A stretch of DNA of 64,000 nucleotides from NCBI GenBank assembly GCA_028554795.2, contig CM068828.1, positions 21,778,436-21,842,435 of the forward strand. The letters run 5' to 3'. The notes under the pieces are model-generated. The model had not been told where the DNA came from, made no database searches, and was given only the letters and a program-made list of their open reading frames with translations. This DNA is from Sinohyriopsis cumingii (taxonomy: Eukaryota > Mollusca > Bivalvia > Unionida > Unionidae). Numbering within the stretch: position 1 is the first letter of the stretch; the number at the start of each line of letters is the position of its first letter. A program made the position numbers and the translations under genes. Of the stretch, positions 41,429-49,345 are shown one piece after another.

Positions 41429-41782
41429 ATGGAAGACTGTTATCCCTCTTTACCTAGTGGAGAAACTTTGGACATGAAATGTGAGGAGACCGTGGAAAAA
41501 GAAGAAGTGATCATGATGAAGTCAAGATGGCCAGAACAAGAAGCCCATTTAGTCTCCTGTTTTGCCAAACACTTGGTCGAAAAAATGACGGAATTGATCA
41601 AGAAAAATTGCTATGGATGTCAAAACGATCATCCCAGTCAAATTCAACACGATAAATGCCTGATGTTGAGTCAAGAAGAAAAATTGGACGAGTATCTGGA
41701 CGAAGCTTGGAGTCTCATCTCGGACGAAGACGTGTTGCACCAGTGGTATAAAGACTTGCGTGAACTTCTTGTCCACCATTAA
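41429..41782 (+). CDS. conserved Polinton Cys/His protein
   Basis: 117 aa from ATG 41429, 5 bp after the major capsid stop. An acidic N-terminus is followed by a helical part and CYGCQNDHPSQIQHDKCLM. C61, C64, H68 or H74 and C77 could bind a zinc. I associate the C-GC---HPSQ--H--C signature with an uncharacterised protein found next to the major capsid gene in many Polintons. Role unknown. Confidence 0.6.
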   Translation: MEDCYPSLPSGETLDMKCEETVEKEEVIMMKSRWPEQEAHLVSCFAKHLVEKMTELIKKNCYGCQNDHPSQIQHDKCLMLSQEEKLDEYLDEAWSLISDEDVLHQWYKDLRELLVHH

Positions 41783-41929
41783 CCACTCAAGAGATTGATC
41801 GTATCGAAGCTCTCCTGAATCAGAGTGAGGAGACGAAACGAAGAAACGGTTACTTGTCAGACATTTTCAAGCAAAAAGTCAGGATAGAATTGACGACTTA
41901 TTATTACCTGTGAAGAAAAAAACACACAA
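41783..41929. other. leader region before the protease gene
   Basis: 147 bp without an ORF or a clear TATA box. Confidence 0.4.
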
Positions 41930-42478
41930 ATGGATACCTGGGAACTTTATTACCTTTTGAACCACAGTTCGTATACGGCTTCTTGGAATCCTGTCGTCTG
42001 TGCTAAAGATGAACTCCCTCATCGCAAACCTAAAGACCATCAAGCTTACGTGATCAACACGGACGACAGTCATCTCCCAGGAACCCACTGGGTAGCCGTT
42101 TACTTTCCTCAAGAAGGATGTGTGGAATATTTCGATTCGTACGGATTACCCCCCTTGGAAGACGATATCATTGACTTTATGAGAAGAAATGCTCAGACCA
42201 CCCGATTCAATAATGTGAAATTACAAGGCACAGATTCCTTGGTGTGTGGACAGTACTGTGTGTATTTTCTGCATCATCGCAGCCTGGGCTATTCCTTAGA
42301 ACATTTAGTGACTCATTTTGATCCTCGTTCTTTTTCAAGAAATGATATGAAAGTAGATCGATGGTTTTGTGACCATTATGCTTATCTTTTGTCTCAAGCT
42401 AGGAAACGTAGTGTCCATCAATGGCCTAATGATTTCCAACAGTGGAAATCACAACGTTGTCAGCCCTGTTTAAAGTAG
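41930..42478 (+). CDS. adenain-like cysteine protease
   Basis: 182 aa from ATG 41930. The catalytic set of the C5-type (adenain/Ulp) fold is present: H53 (GTHWVAVYF), D69 (EYFDSYG), Q99 (KLQGTD) and C106 (LVCGQYC). The Q-to-C distance of 7 is as expected. The size is close to the family norm. It would process capsid and core proteins during maturation. Last gene of the rightward core block. An AATAAA follows at 42602. Confidence 0.93.
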   Translation: MDTWELYYLLNHSSYTASWNPVVCAKDELPHRKPKDHQAYVINTDDSHLPGTHWVAVYFPQEGCVEYFDSYGLPPLEDDIIDFMRRNAQTTRFNNVKLQGTDSLVCGQYCVYFLHHRSLGYSLEHLVTHFDPRSFSRNDMKVDRWFCDHYAYLLSQARKRSVHQWPNDFQQWKSQRCQPCLK

Positions 42479-42736
42479 ATTGTAAATTGAGAAAAATGTT
42501 AGTCATTTTTTTTTTTTGAAGAAAAAAATGTTCGATGTTATCATGTTGGATTATTGTTAAAAATGTTAGAAATGTTGTTGTTTAGTGTTAAGTGATTTTT
42601 GAATAAAAAATGTTGTGTTTTTGAAAAAAAATGCCTTTGTCTTTTGTTTAGCTATAAGAATGTTGGATTGATGCTCTTTAATTTCTTACTATCCCTCTCA
42701 TGACACTCACTGAACGTTGCGACTCGAAAACCGTGT
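42479..42736. other. AT-rich spacer between core and right-end genes
   Basis: Homopolymer-rich, with repeated AAAATGTT words. It holds the core block's poly(A) signal. No ORF. Confidence 0.6.
42602..42607 (+). terminator. poly(A) signal AATAAA after the protease gene
   Basis: GAATAAAAAATGTTGTGTTT context, 124 nt after the stop. The core unit ends with a conventional poly(A) signal, unlike the end genes. Confidence 0.6.
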
Positions 42737-42763
42737 GGGGGATGTTTTCCTTCACGTCCGCGC
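42737..42763 (+). promoter_or_regulatory. right-end promoter motif, copy 1
   Basis: GATGTTTTCC followed by TTCACGTCCGCGC, preceded by GGG. It is 67 bp before ATG 42830, with CTTTAAGAACC as a weak TATA-like element in between. Other copies are at 43626, 44301 and 44371. Confidence 0.7.
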
Positions 42764-42829
42764 TTTGACTTTAAGAACCGGGGTTGTTTCCAGTCTAACC
42801 ATCCATTGTCGACTCATCCTCCTACGAAG

Positions 42830-43195
42830 ATGTGCTCCAAACTAGCTAAGCTCAACGAAGCCTACGTGAATTTGCATAGGGTCAGACACAGTCTGATACC
42901 GAAGCCAGAAGAAATAGAGAATGTGAGAATGTTAAAAGTCACTGAAGACCTGATAGAAGAGCTCTTCAGAGAAGAAATGAACAGGGAGAAAGAAGAATGG
43001 TCAGAGAAGTACAGACTTCAGAGACAGCAGCAACAGCAGCAACAACAACAACAACAGCAGCAGCAGCAACCTGAAGCTGACAGAGGCTTTGTCGATTGTC
43101 GTATCGACACCAAAGAGTTCTTCTTCTCTTTCCGAAGAAGCAGACCTATCGCCAGAAAGTCTATCCTCAGAGGACATCGCATTCTTAGAAACTAA
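42830..43195 (+). CDS. right-end accessory protein 1 (coiled coil, poly-Q)
   Basis: 121 aa from ATG 42830 (the open frame to 42806 begins with TTG). KLNEAYVNLHRVRHSLIPKP, then LIEELFREEMNREKEEW, a run of ~16 Gln coded by CAG/CAA, and a basic Phe/Arg end (EFFFSFRRSRPIARKSILRG). No known domain. It has the same upstream motif and the same 3' stem-loop module as its two downstream neighbours, and loosely the same build (short helix, then charged coil). Confidence 0.65.
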   Translation: MCSKLAKLNEAYVNLHRVRHSLIPKPEEIENVRMLKVTEDLIEELFREEMNREKEEWSEKYRLQRQQQQQQQQQQQQQQQPEADRGFVDCRIDTKEFFFSFRRSRPIARKSILRGHRILRN

Positions 43196-43227
43196 AAAAA
43201 GATTGCCATAGCAAACAAAAAAACAAA

Positions 43228-43330
43228 AAAAAAACAGCCCTTTTCAGGGCTACCCCAATACTCTAGAAAAGAAATAACTATCCATTTGCCAATGTGTGTA
43301 GGTAGAGTAGTGTGAATATAAACACTAACT
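43228..43330 (+). repeat. direct repeat of the 3' module (partner 44052-44163)
   Basis: Both copies share stem-loop, CTAGAAAAGAAATAAC, TTTGCCAATGTGTGTAGGTA, GAGTAGTGTGAATATAAACA and CTAACTCTTTTTT. They arose by duplication of a gene with its control elements. Confidence 0.85.
43236..43251 (+). terminator. histone-type 3' stem-loop, right-end gene 1
   Basis: AGCCCTTTTCAGGGCT: six pairs with a TTTC loop. The basal pair is A-T instead of G-C, changed on both sides. ACCCC flank. TAGAAAAGAAAT begins ~13 nt after the stem. Confidence 0.85.
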
Positions 43331-43625
43331 CTTTTTTAAAAAAATGTGAGTGTATGTGTTTGTGTATAAGATTGTGTGTTTGTAAGTGCTCACGTACGTT
43401 GGTGTGGATAGTAGATTAAGATGATTTTTTTGGTGTTTGAGGTGTGGGAGAGTAGATTCGGGGTTTGATTGCTTTGCGTATGTGGATAGTCTATTGAAGT
43501 GGTTAATGAAAAAATTTTTGGGAATAGTAATGGGTAGCATAAAAAAGTGAGTGAGTGTTTCTTTTAGGTCCGCGCGTTGTTTTTTTTTTGGTCATGATCT
43601 AGGTAAGATCAATTTTATGTTTTTA
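43331..43625. other. spacer with a degenerate upstream motif
   Basis: T/G-rich. AGGTCCGCGCGTTG at 43566 and the following GGTCATGATCTAGGTAAGAT block match the region at 44319-44350, so this is a truncated extra copy of the promoter module. Confidence 0.55.
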
Positions 43626-43651
43626 GGGGGATGTTTTCCATCACGTCCGCG
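43626..43651 (+). promoter_or_regulatory. right-end promoter motif, copy 2
   Basis: GATGTTTTCC then ATCACGTCCGCGC, 71 bp before ATG 43722. Confidence 0.7.
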
Positions 43652-43721
43652 CTTTCAGTCTAAATTGAAACTCGCTCGGCAGTCTAGCTACCCTTGTTGA
43701 TCGATCAACACCACCAGAAGA

Positions 43722-44030
43722 ATGAACACCAGAATTGTGAAACTGCTAGAACTCCAGATGCACTTGGAATATGCCAGGCGCATAGTAAATGAACTATCCG
43801 CGGAAGCCATAGTAGAAAAAGCAAGAATAAAGAAGGAAGAGGAGGAGAGAAGAGAGAGGGAAGAGGAGGAAAAGAAAATAGGAGAGAGGATGACTTACAA
43901 GATACCAGAGACAGAGGATTGGGGTGCTGAAGCCAATCATCCCGCCTCTGCACTCCCAAGAAGAAAGGTGAAAGGAGACTGGGGAAGAAGATGCGTGTGT
44001 GGCGCCAGGCCAGGAAGGTGCCATCATTAG
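43722..44030 (+). CDS. right-end accessory protein 2 (charged helix)
   Basis: 102 aa from ATG 43722. LLELQMHLEYARRIVNELSA, then a nearly uninterrupted Glu/Arg/Lys helix (EEEERREREEEEKK) and a Cys/Arg-rich end (GRRCVCGARPGRC). The opposite-strand open frames are low-complexity shadows. No domain recognised. Upstream motif and 3' stem-loop place it in the same set as its neighbours. Confidence 0.6.
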   Translation: MNTRIVKLLELQMHLEYARRIVNELSAEAIVEKARIKKEEEERREREEEEKKIGERMTYKIPETEDWGAEANHPASALPRRKVKGDWGRRCVCGARPGRCHH

Positions 44031-44051
44031 ATAGGTGCATCTGGAGTTAAA

Positions 44052-44163
44052 AAAACCAACAGCCCTTTTCAGGGCTACCCAATACCCTAGAAAAGAAATA
44101 ACAATCAATTTGCCAATGTGTGTAGGTAGAGTAGTGTGAATATAAACACTAACTCTTTTTTCA
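44052..44163 (+). repeat. direct repeat of the 3' module (partner 43228-43330)
   Basis: See 43228-43330. Confidence 0.85.
44061..44076 (+). terminator. histone-type 3' stem-loop, right-end gene 2
   Basis: AGCCCTTTTCAGGGCT with ACCC flank and CTAGAAAAGAAAT downstream, 30 nt after the stop. Confidence 0.85.
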
Positions 44164-44300
44164 TAGTGTGAGTGTATGTGTGTTTGTGTTTGTAACTACT
44201 CACGTAAGTTTGTGTGAATAGTAGATTATGGGTTTGTTTATTGTTTCTTAGCGTATGTGAAGAGTATAGTTTGGGTTTTATTATAAGAAATGAGAAAGTA

Positions 44301-44326
44301 GGGGATGTTTTCCTTCACGTCCGCGC
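44301..44326 (+). promoter_or_regulatory. right-end promoter motif, copy 3
   Basis: GATGTTTTCC then TTCACGTCCGCGC, first of two copies in tandem 70 bp apart. Confidence 0.7.
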
Positions 44327-44370
44327 GTTGTTTGGTCATGATCTAGCTAAGATCAATTTTATGTTTTTAG

Positions 44371-44396
44371 GGGGATGTTTTCCTTCACGTCCGCGC
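44371..44396 (+). promoter_or_regulatory. right-end promoter motif, copy 4
   Basis: Same motif, 63 bp before ATG 44459, followed by CGTATAAGAACC, a TATA-like element. Confidence 0.7.
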
Positions 44397-44458
44397 TTTT
44401 CGTATAAGAACCCACAGTATTCGTCGTTCAAACCATTCTACGGAATAACAGATACAAG

Positions 44459-45040
44459 ATGGAAGTGTCGGCGTTGTTTAATGACTTAAGAAATGTTTAC
44501 TTTTGGATGATGGATGGAGAGTATACTATTGAAAGGATAGAAAGAGAATGGAGGTTGAGAAAAAGTCTTGACTATGTCAATGAACTACAATTAGCGAGGA
44601 AGATGATAGAGGAGATGATAGAGGAAGAAGTTAAGAGATTGAGAGGATTGATTCAACCAGAGTATGTAAGAGTAGGGACTATAAAAGAGTCTATGGACAA
44701 GGTAAAAGCAGTGAGATGCTATTTAGAAGAGCTAGAGAAACGGTCAGAGTGGAAGTTCGTGAAAAGGGGCATTGAACAACTAAAGAAAGCGGAAGAAAAG
44801 ATGAAAAAGATAATAGAGGAAGAAGTGCAGAAAATTAAGGACAGGTGGGCAAAAGATAGAAAAGAACAAGAGAATAGAAAGAAAAAAGAAGAATATGAGA
44901 GACTGAACAATAACTGGATAAAAATCCAAGAGAAGTTCCGAGCCATGGGACACCCGGACTGGATGCCGGAAACAGAAAAGAAGAAGAAGAAAGGAATGAT
45001 GGAAAAAAGAAGAGGATGGTGGAAGAAGTTAAGGAGCTAG
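44459..45040 (+). CDS. right-end accessory protein 3 (long coiled coil)
   Basis: 193 aa from ATG 44459. It is almost entirely alpha-helical and charged. Two related blocks appear: YVNELQLARKMIEEMIEEEV and IEQLKKAEEKMKKIIEEEVQ, suggesting internal duplication. It ends with a Trp/Lys-rich part (PDWMPETEKKKKK, RGWWKKLRS). No domain recognised. The 3' signal is the stem-loop in the right TIR, 37 nt after the stop, so this gene reads outward like the one at the left end. Confidence 0.7.
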   Translation: MEVSALFNDLRNVYFWMMDGEYTIERIEREWRLRKSLDYVNELQLARKMIEEMIEEEVKRLRGLIQPEYVRVGTIKESMDKVKAVRCYLEELEKRSEWKFVKRGIEQLKKAEEKMKKIIEEEVQKIKDRWAKDRKEQENRKKKEEYERLNNNWIKIQEKFRAMGHPDWMPETEKKKKKGMMEKRRGWWKKLRS

Positions 45041-45069
45041 AAGAAGAAGAAGAAGAAGAAGAAGAAGAA
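45041..45069. repeat. (GAA)n microsatellite before the right TIR
   Basis: AGAAGAAGAAGAAG run after the stop codon. Confidence 0.85.
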
Positions 45070-45071
45070 AT

Positions 45072-45414
45072 CCCAAAGGCCCTTTTCAGGGCCACGCATA
45101 TTTCTCGAAAAGAGAATGACTTTTCAATTGCCTACCCCTTTTGTTAAAAAAAATTTAAAAAAAAAATAAATAAAAAAATCCCATGTTCAATTCCCCTTGT
45201 CCCTAGACAAGCCCAAACTCTATTCCCCGATGTTAAATTCCCCTTGTCGGTAAAAGTGACCCACGATTTATTCCCATGTTAATTCCCCTTGTAGGTAAAG
45301 TGGCACACGATTTTTCGCCATGTTAAATTTCCATTGTACGTAAAGTGGCCCGGGGGGGGGGGGGGGTCTGTAATGCTAATTCCCATTGTACGTAAAGTGG
45401 CCCCAATTACTACC
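45072..45414 (-). repeat. right terminal inverted repeat of the Polinton
   Basis: Inverted match to 25099-25439, ~343 bp. It has a 15-G run where the left copy has 11 C, and a different A/T-block length; otherwise nearly identical. Confidence 0.95.
45078..45093 (+). terminator. histone-type 3' stem-loop, right-end gene 3 (in TIR)
   Basis: AAAGGCCCTTTTCAGGGCCAC: six perfect pairs, TTTC loop. CTCGAAAAGAGAA begins 11 nt after the stem. Mirror image of 25418-25433. Confidence 0.9.
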
Positions 45415-45420
45415 TACAGT
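45415..45420. other. Polinton target-site duplication, right copy
   Basis: TACAGT, identical to 25093-25098. Confidence 0.95.
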
Positions 45421-45433
45421 GAACATACGCCAT
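45415..45433 (-). CDS. FLYWCH-type gene, exon 1, upstream part with ATG
   Basis: The minus strand reads ATG GCG TAT GTT CAC TGT then A of the duplication. Joined in the same frame to 25092 and below, the Cys becomes the first zinc ligand of the PHD-like finger (MAYVHC|IRCAR...). An in-frame TAA lies 15 nt upstream of the ATG. This supports the ATG as start, or else the region before it is 5' UTR or an intron end. The insertion therefore falls after codon 6. Confidence 0.6.
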
Positions 45434-45511
45434 TATACAAAGTGCTTATCTTTTTTATAAGTATTAATAAATTGATAGACGAGTATGGAAAACAGATTAT
45501 GGTGTATCAAG

Positions 45512-45701
45512 CAGAGGCGTAGCTGGGGGGTGGGGGCAGGGGGTACATATGTCCCCGAGCGCCAAGGTACAGGGGCTTACAACGTTACATTATAATAAGT
45601 AAACAAGGGTAATATTCAAAAATGTGATTAAACGGGGAGGGGGCTGGGGCGCCAATTTTATAGTTCGTCCCCGGGCGCAAAATATCATAGCTACGCCTCT
45701 G
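45512..45701. mobile_element. hAT-type MITE, 190 bp
   Basis: Inverted termini CAGAGGCGTAGCTGG / ATAGCTACGCCTCTG flanked by a perfect 8-bp duplication GTATCAAG (45504-45511 and 45702-45709), the hAT signature. The interior is G-rich with two GTCCCCG-GCGC blocks and non-coding. Confidence 0.93.
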
Positions 45702-46379
45702 GTATCAAGACGAAACAATAAGTACTAAAATCTTAGAAAAACAATGCTAAAATTAAAATAAATAGATTGTAATAAAGTTGGCACACAAATAAATCCATAA
45801 GCACCAGAATCAGTGATGACCAGTAAAGACTTTGCTATTTATATAGGGATTACATGCTGTAATTATCTTATTATTTGTTGCTGCGCATGCGCATGTACCT
45901 TATGGGAGTAGATGTTTTCTGGTCCCATAGGTTGTTTACAGATAATCGCCTGGGGTAGTTCAGTAAGTAGTGTCTCAGTAATCTTTACAAACACTGTTAA
46001 AATCATATGACACATCAGGCGCTGTTGAGACTAGAAGCATAGGAAAATGTCGTGATTGTAGAGATTTGTATTTGACTCTTAATTGTGATTTTCAAAGTTT
46101 CCTAACATATTAAATAAATCTGAGACAGAAAACAGGTAACGGAAGTGTGAAAAGTACAAGGCGATCGCTGATTCTTTCGTAATATCGGTACTACAATCTG
46201 CGTAATCGGTAAAGGTCTGCTGTTTACTCTACGTTCTTTATTTTTGTCTAGGTTTTAATCCTCACTAACCAGTGTTTCAGTTTTGGCAGCTCAGTGTTTT
46301 AGCAATATATGTAAAAATACCATTGACTTAGAAGTGAATAGATATGGGTATTGTAGAAAAACTGACTTTTTTCTTCTTC

Positions 46380-46386
<7 letters not shown>

Positions 46387-46415
<29 letters not shown>
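46387..46415. repeat. (ATT)n microsatellite
   Basis: TTATTATTATTATTATTATT run. Confidence 0.9.
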
Positions 46416-46416
<1 letters not shown>

Positions 46417-46429
46417 CAATCTTGTAAAC

Positions 46430-46553
46430 GGTCCTTTTTAACCCGAGCCTTTTCCGTCCAGGTCCTTTCTAACCCGTTACTGGCCTTTCTTGACCGGGCC
46501 TTTTTAACCTGGGCCGTTTTGGTACTGGGCCTTTCTGACCCGTTACCGATCAA
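46430..46553. repeat. GGCCC-rich short tandem repeat, copy 2 (inverted relative to 19665-19768)
   Basis: TTTTTAACCCGAGCC, TTTCTTGACCGGGCC and TTTTTAACCTGGGCC words in series, ending GACCCGTTACCGATCAAAC. This is the reverse complement of the start of the 19665 copy. Confidence 0.75.
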
Positions 46554-47162
46554 ACACAGGAGAATTAACACACTATCACAGAATTGTCACCAGCATAATG
46601 GCAATTAAATCATTTGGTCAACTCATACACTCATCTAACTATTCCAAACACGCTTGTTCTGTAATAAAGGCTATGACAACAACAATAATATCACGCCTTT
46701 TGATACATACACGCATATATCTAATTCTATATATAGTAAATTATCAACATCAACAATATTCCTACGCATTTCATACCTTACAAATTATAAAAGACACATA
46801 CAAATAAAGTAAAAAAGCCTAATTATACGTCAACAAGGGCAACAATACCTAACACTGCATAATCCACACTATATATTCAAATGCAGACAAGTATAGGTTC
46901 TAACACTACTCACTATTAAATTCAGTTCTGCACCACGATGCAACATCGTAGCAGATTACCCCACCCACTTCAGTTTTATCCTAACAACTATATACATTAA
47001 TCTTGAACATTCCTAATTTGCTATACGCTACATTACGACATGCTGATAATTCATATATACGTAGAAAATTAAAGTTTTACTAAATTAAATGCACATAATA
47101 ACGTATAAATCTTACGACACCTTGTTAGGAAAGTGAGACAGATTCGGGCGATGATATTTTAC

Positions 47163-47257
47163 CTCAGAAGCCTTTCTTCCAATCTCGTCCGAAAAAAATT
47201 CACAGAACTCCTTTCCCGCGCAACTTCGGCACTCGGAGTGCAGTCTTGTGCCTCCAT
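47163..47257 (-). CDS. candidate first coding exon of an unidentified gene
   Basis: On the minus strand an ATG (47257) opens 31 codons (MEAQDCTPSAEVARERSSVN, then FFRTRLEERLLR) and ends at a CTGAG|GTAAAA donor. The base composition is CpG-richer than the surroundings, as at a promoter. No match to a known family and no downstream exon identified. It could be an upstream gene on the same strand as the FLYWCH gene. Confidence 0.35.
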
Positions 47258-49228
47258 CTTCCCTATGGTCTGCTCTCGCCAATGTCCAGACATACACAAT
47301 GAATGTAACAGAATAATGTCTGGCTGCGTGATAAACCCGCCCCAAAATTTGACTGTCTTAGTTCTGATTGGATACCGGTGGTCTCTTTGAAAACTGTCTG
47401 GGGTTGTATCACTGATGTGTTATGATGTTGGGTTTCCGGTCTCTAAGTCTAAGCTGACCGGTGACATAACTGCTGATTGCAAAACAAACAGAGTTTCTCG
47501 CCAGCATGGCAAGGTTATTTGAAGTAACGGCGAATTTGACCGTAACGCAATGGCTAAGGTAATTTCTTTGTTTTCAGAATCGGTCTGCAAAAGTCGTAAT
47601 ACTATATAACACATTGACATTACCCAAAGTACTTTGAATTGCGAATTCTGTCAGGAGATATTTTTTTAAAACATGAGGCAGGAATTGCTAGCAAATTTTC
47701 TAATACAACGTGACAGTATTACATTTTACGACATTGCTGATTGCGCAAAGAAAAACGCATTCAACATTTAAAAATGGAACCAAAACCTACCGGGGCATTT
47801 TCACCGATGATTTAAGCGGCAAACCAATTTGAGTTTTGTATAGTAGGGTCTCACCTCTATTCGTTAAAGAAGAAATTAAATATGCACAAGAATAAGAAAA
47901 AAAAAATAGCTTTCGTTGTTATGTACAAGGATTAAAAACTCAACCACGATGGATGGTATCAGGAAATGAACTTACTCCGGTTATTTCATCGTGAGATGAA
48001 CATCATAACAATATATGCGGTAGCCCTATCGGCCCATGATGACAAATATAAATTCACTACAATACTGGTATTTAAAAAGTGAAAATAAAACAAAGAGCAA
48101 GATATAACTGCTTCTATTTTCAAAGACTTGTGAGTGAAACAAAAACGCCAAAGACAATACTGAAAATTAGAATGTATCACTAGGTGTCAACAGTTTCTAA
48201 GAACCATATAGAACATGAATGTATCATTAGCTTGTAAAATGATACGGTACCATTGAGTGCACAAAATAAAATCATGGGGGAGTTTGAGGATCTAAATAAT
48301 AACTGTAATAAATTTGGAATATGCGCATTTGGTTATAGCGCCATGTTTTAAGGAATTCTTTGATTTCTGCGATTACTTGTTTGATTATGGGAAGTCGGTC
48401 CTGTGGAAATATTCCCCTGCCCAAAATAATTAGCCAATTACTAGGAGCAAACCGCACGGAGTAAAGTGTTAGTGAGTTTCCACGATGCCATGGTTTACTT
48501 CTGGTGACTTCAGGTCAGAGCCGCATGAGTGTCTCTTTCGTTCCATAATCCCTATTAAAATCTAGTGGTGTACATTGGTTGTGTGATTCCAGGTGCAGTA
48601 TTTATGATTGGAGGCTGGTAAATTACACAATGGAATAAACGAGAAGGGACTGTTCTGTCGTCGGCAGGTACCGTTTATGTCGCCATGGTGGCAAATGTGA
48701 TTCAGTTTTACAGGCGAAATGTGGCTCAAAACCATAATTTGGCGTGAAATGCTGACTGTACGGAAAGTCGATGAAGAGAAACCATGCTGATGTGCGGTTG
48801 ATAGACGACTTGTATTGATTAGAGTAAAATTTATGCATAGAATGGACACGTTGGGCTTTCTAATCTACAACAGAAGTTGTGTGGAAGTCTTTGGAATTAG
48901 GGGAAACTTATGACTTCTAGCGGAATCGCGCCAGGGTTTGACACCACTCGGTCAAGCAAAAACCCCATGGTTGTAACATAACTTTGGAACTCATTCGGAT
49001 TACTCGGAACTATTGGAATTGACAGTACATTAGATCTTTAGGATTTCATTCACTATTCTGAAAGTTATTTGTAATTTTTTCACTTTGTACTTGTAAAAAT
49101 TATATTTTTAATTATAGAAAAAGTTGTTGGGTTTTGCACTTTCTAGTTACTTGTTTTAAAACCGTATAGTTGTAACAAGATTACGTTTGTCTTGATTATC
49201 ATTTTATGTTTCACTGTACGAATATCCA
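47258..49228. other. no gene recognised
   Basis: Single-copy-looking sequence without family signatures; open frames are short and lack splice context. Confidence 0.4.
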
Positions 49229-49345
49229 GTAGATTACGTTTGTTGTTGTTGTTGTTGTAGGGTTTAACGCCATTTGTCCGCTCAAGGTGGTATAACGGTA
49301 CCAATTGCGCAAGTCCAGGTGGGCGGAGCTTAAGGTGTAGGAACA
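49229..49345 (-). repeat. 3' fragment of the SINE family, truncated
   Basis: GTTGTTGTTGTTGTTGTAGG then GTTTAACGCCATTTGTCCGC: same (CAA)n tail and start of body as the full SINE copies, then it diverges. Confidence 0.55.

Larger units (their letters stand above)
25099..45414. mobile_element. Polinton/Maverick element, 20,316 bp
   Basis: Bounded by a perfect 6-bp duplication (TACAGT) and long TIRs. The outer bases are AGTAGTAATAGGGG at the left and, reverse-complemented, GGTAGTAATTGGGG at the right. It carries the diagnostic set: DNA polymerase B, DDE integrase with chromodomain, packaging ATPase, adenain-like protease, and major and minor capsid proteins. It also carries BIR proteins, an F-box-like tandem family and five end genes with histone-type 3' ends. 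Several genes have homopolymer-associated frame breaks, but the polymerase, ATPase, integrase, minor capsid and protease frames are open. The intact termini and perfect duplication suggest recent insertion. Confidence 0.97.

Noticed and set aside
44835-45095. Minus-strand Ser-rich frame at the right end
   Set aside because: It is the complement of GAA repeats and of the coiled-coil gene.
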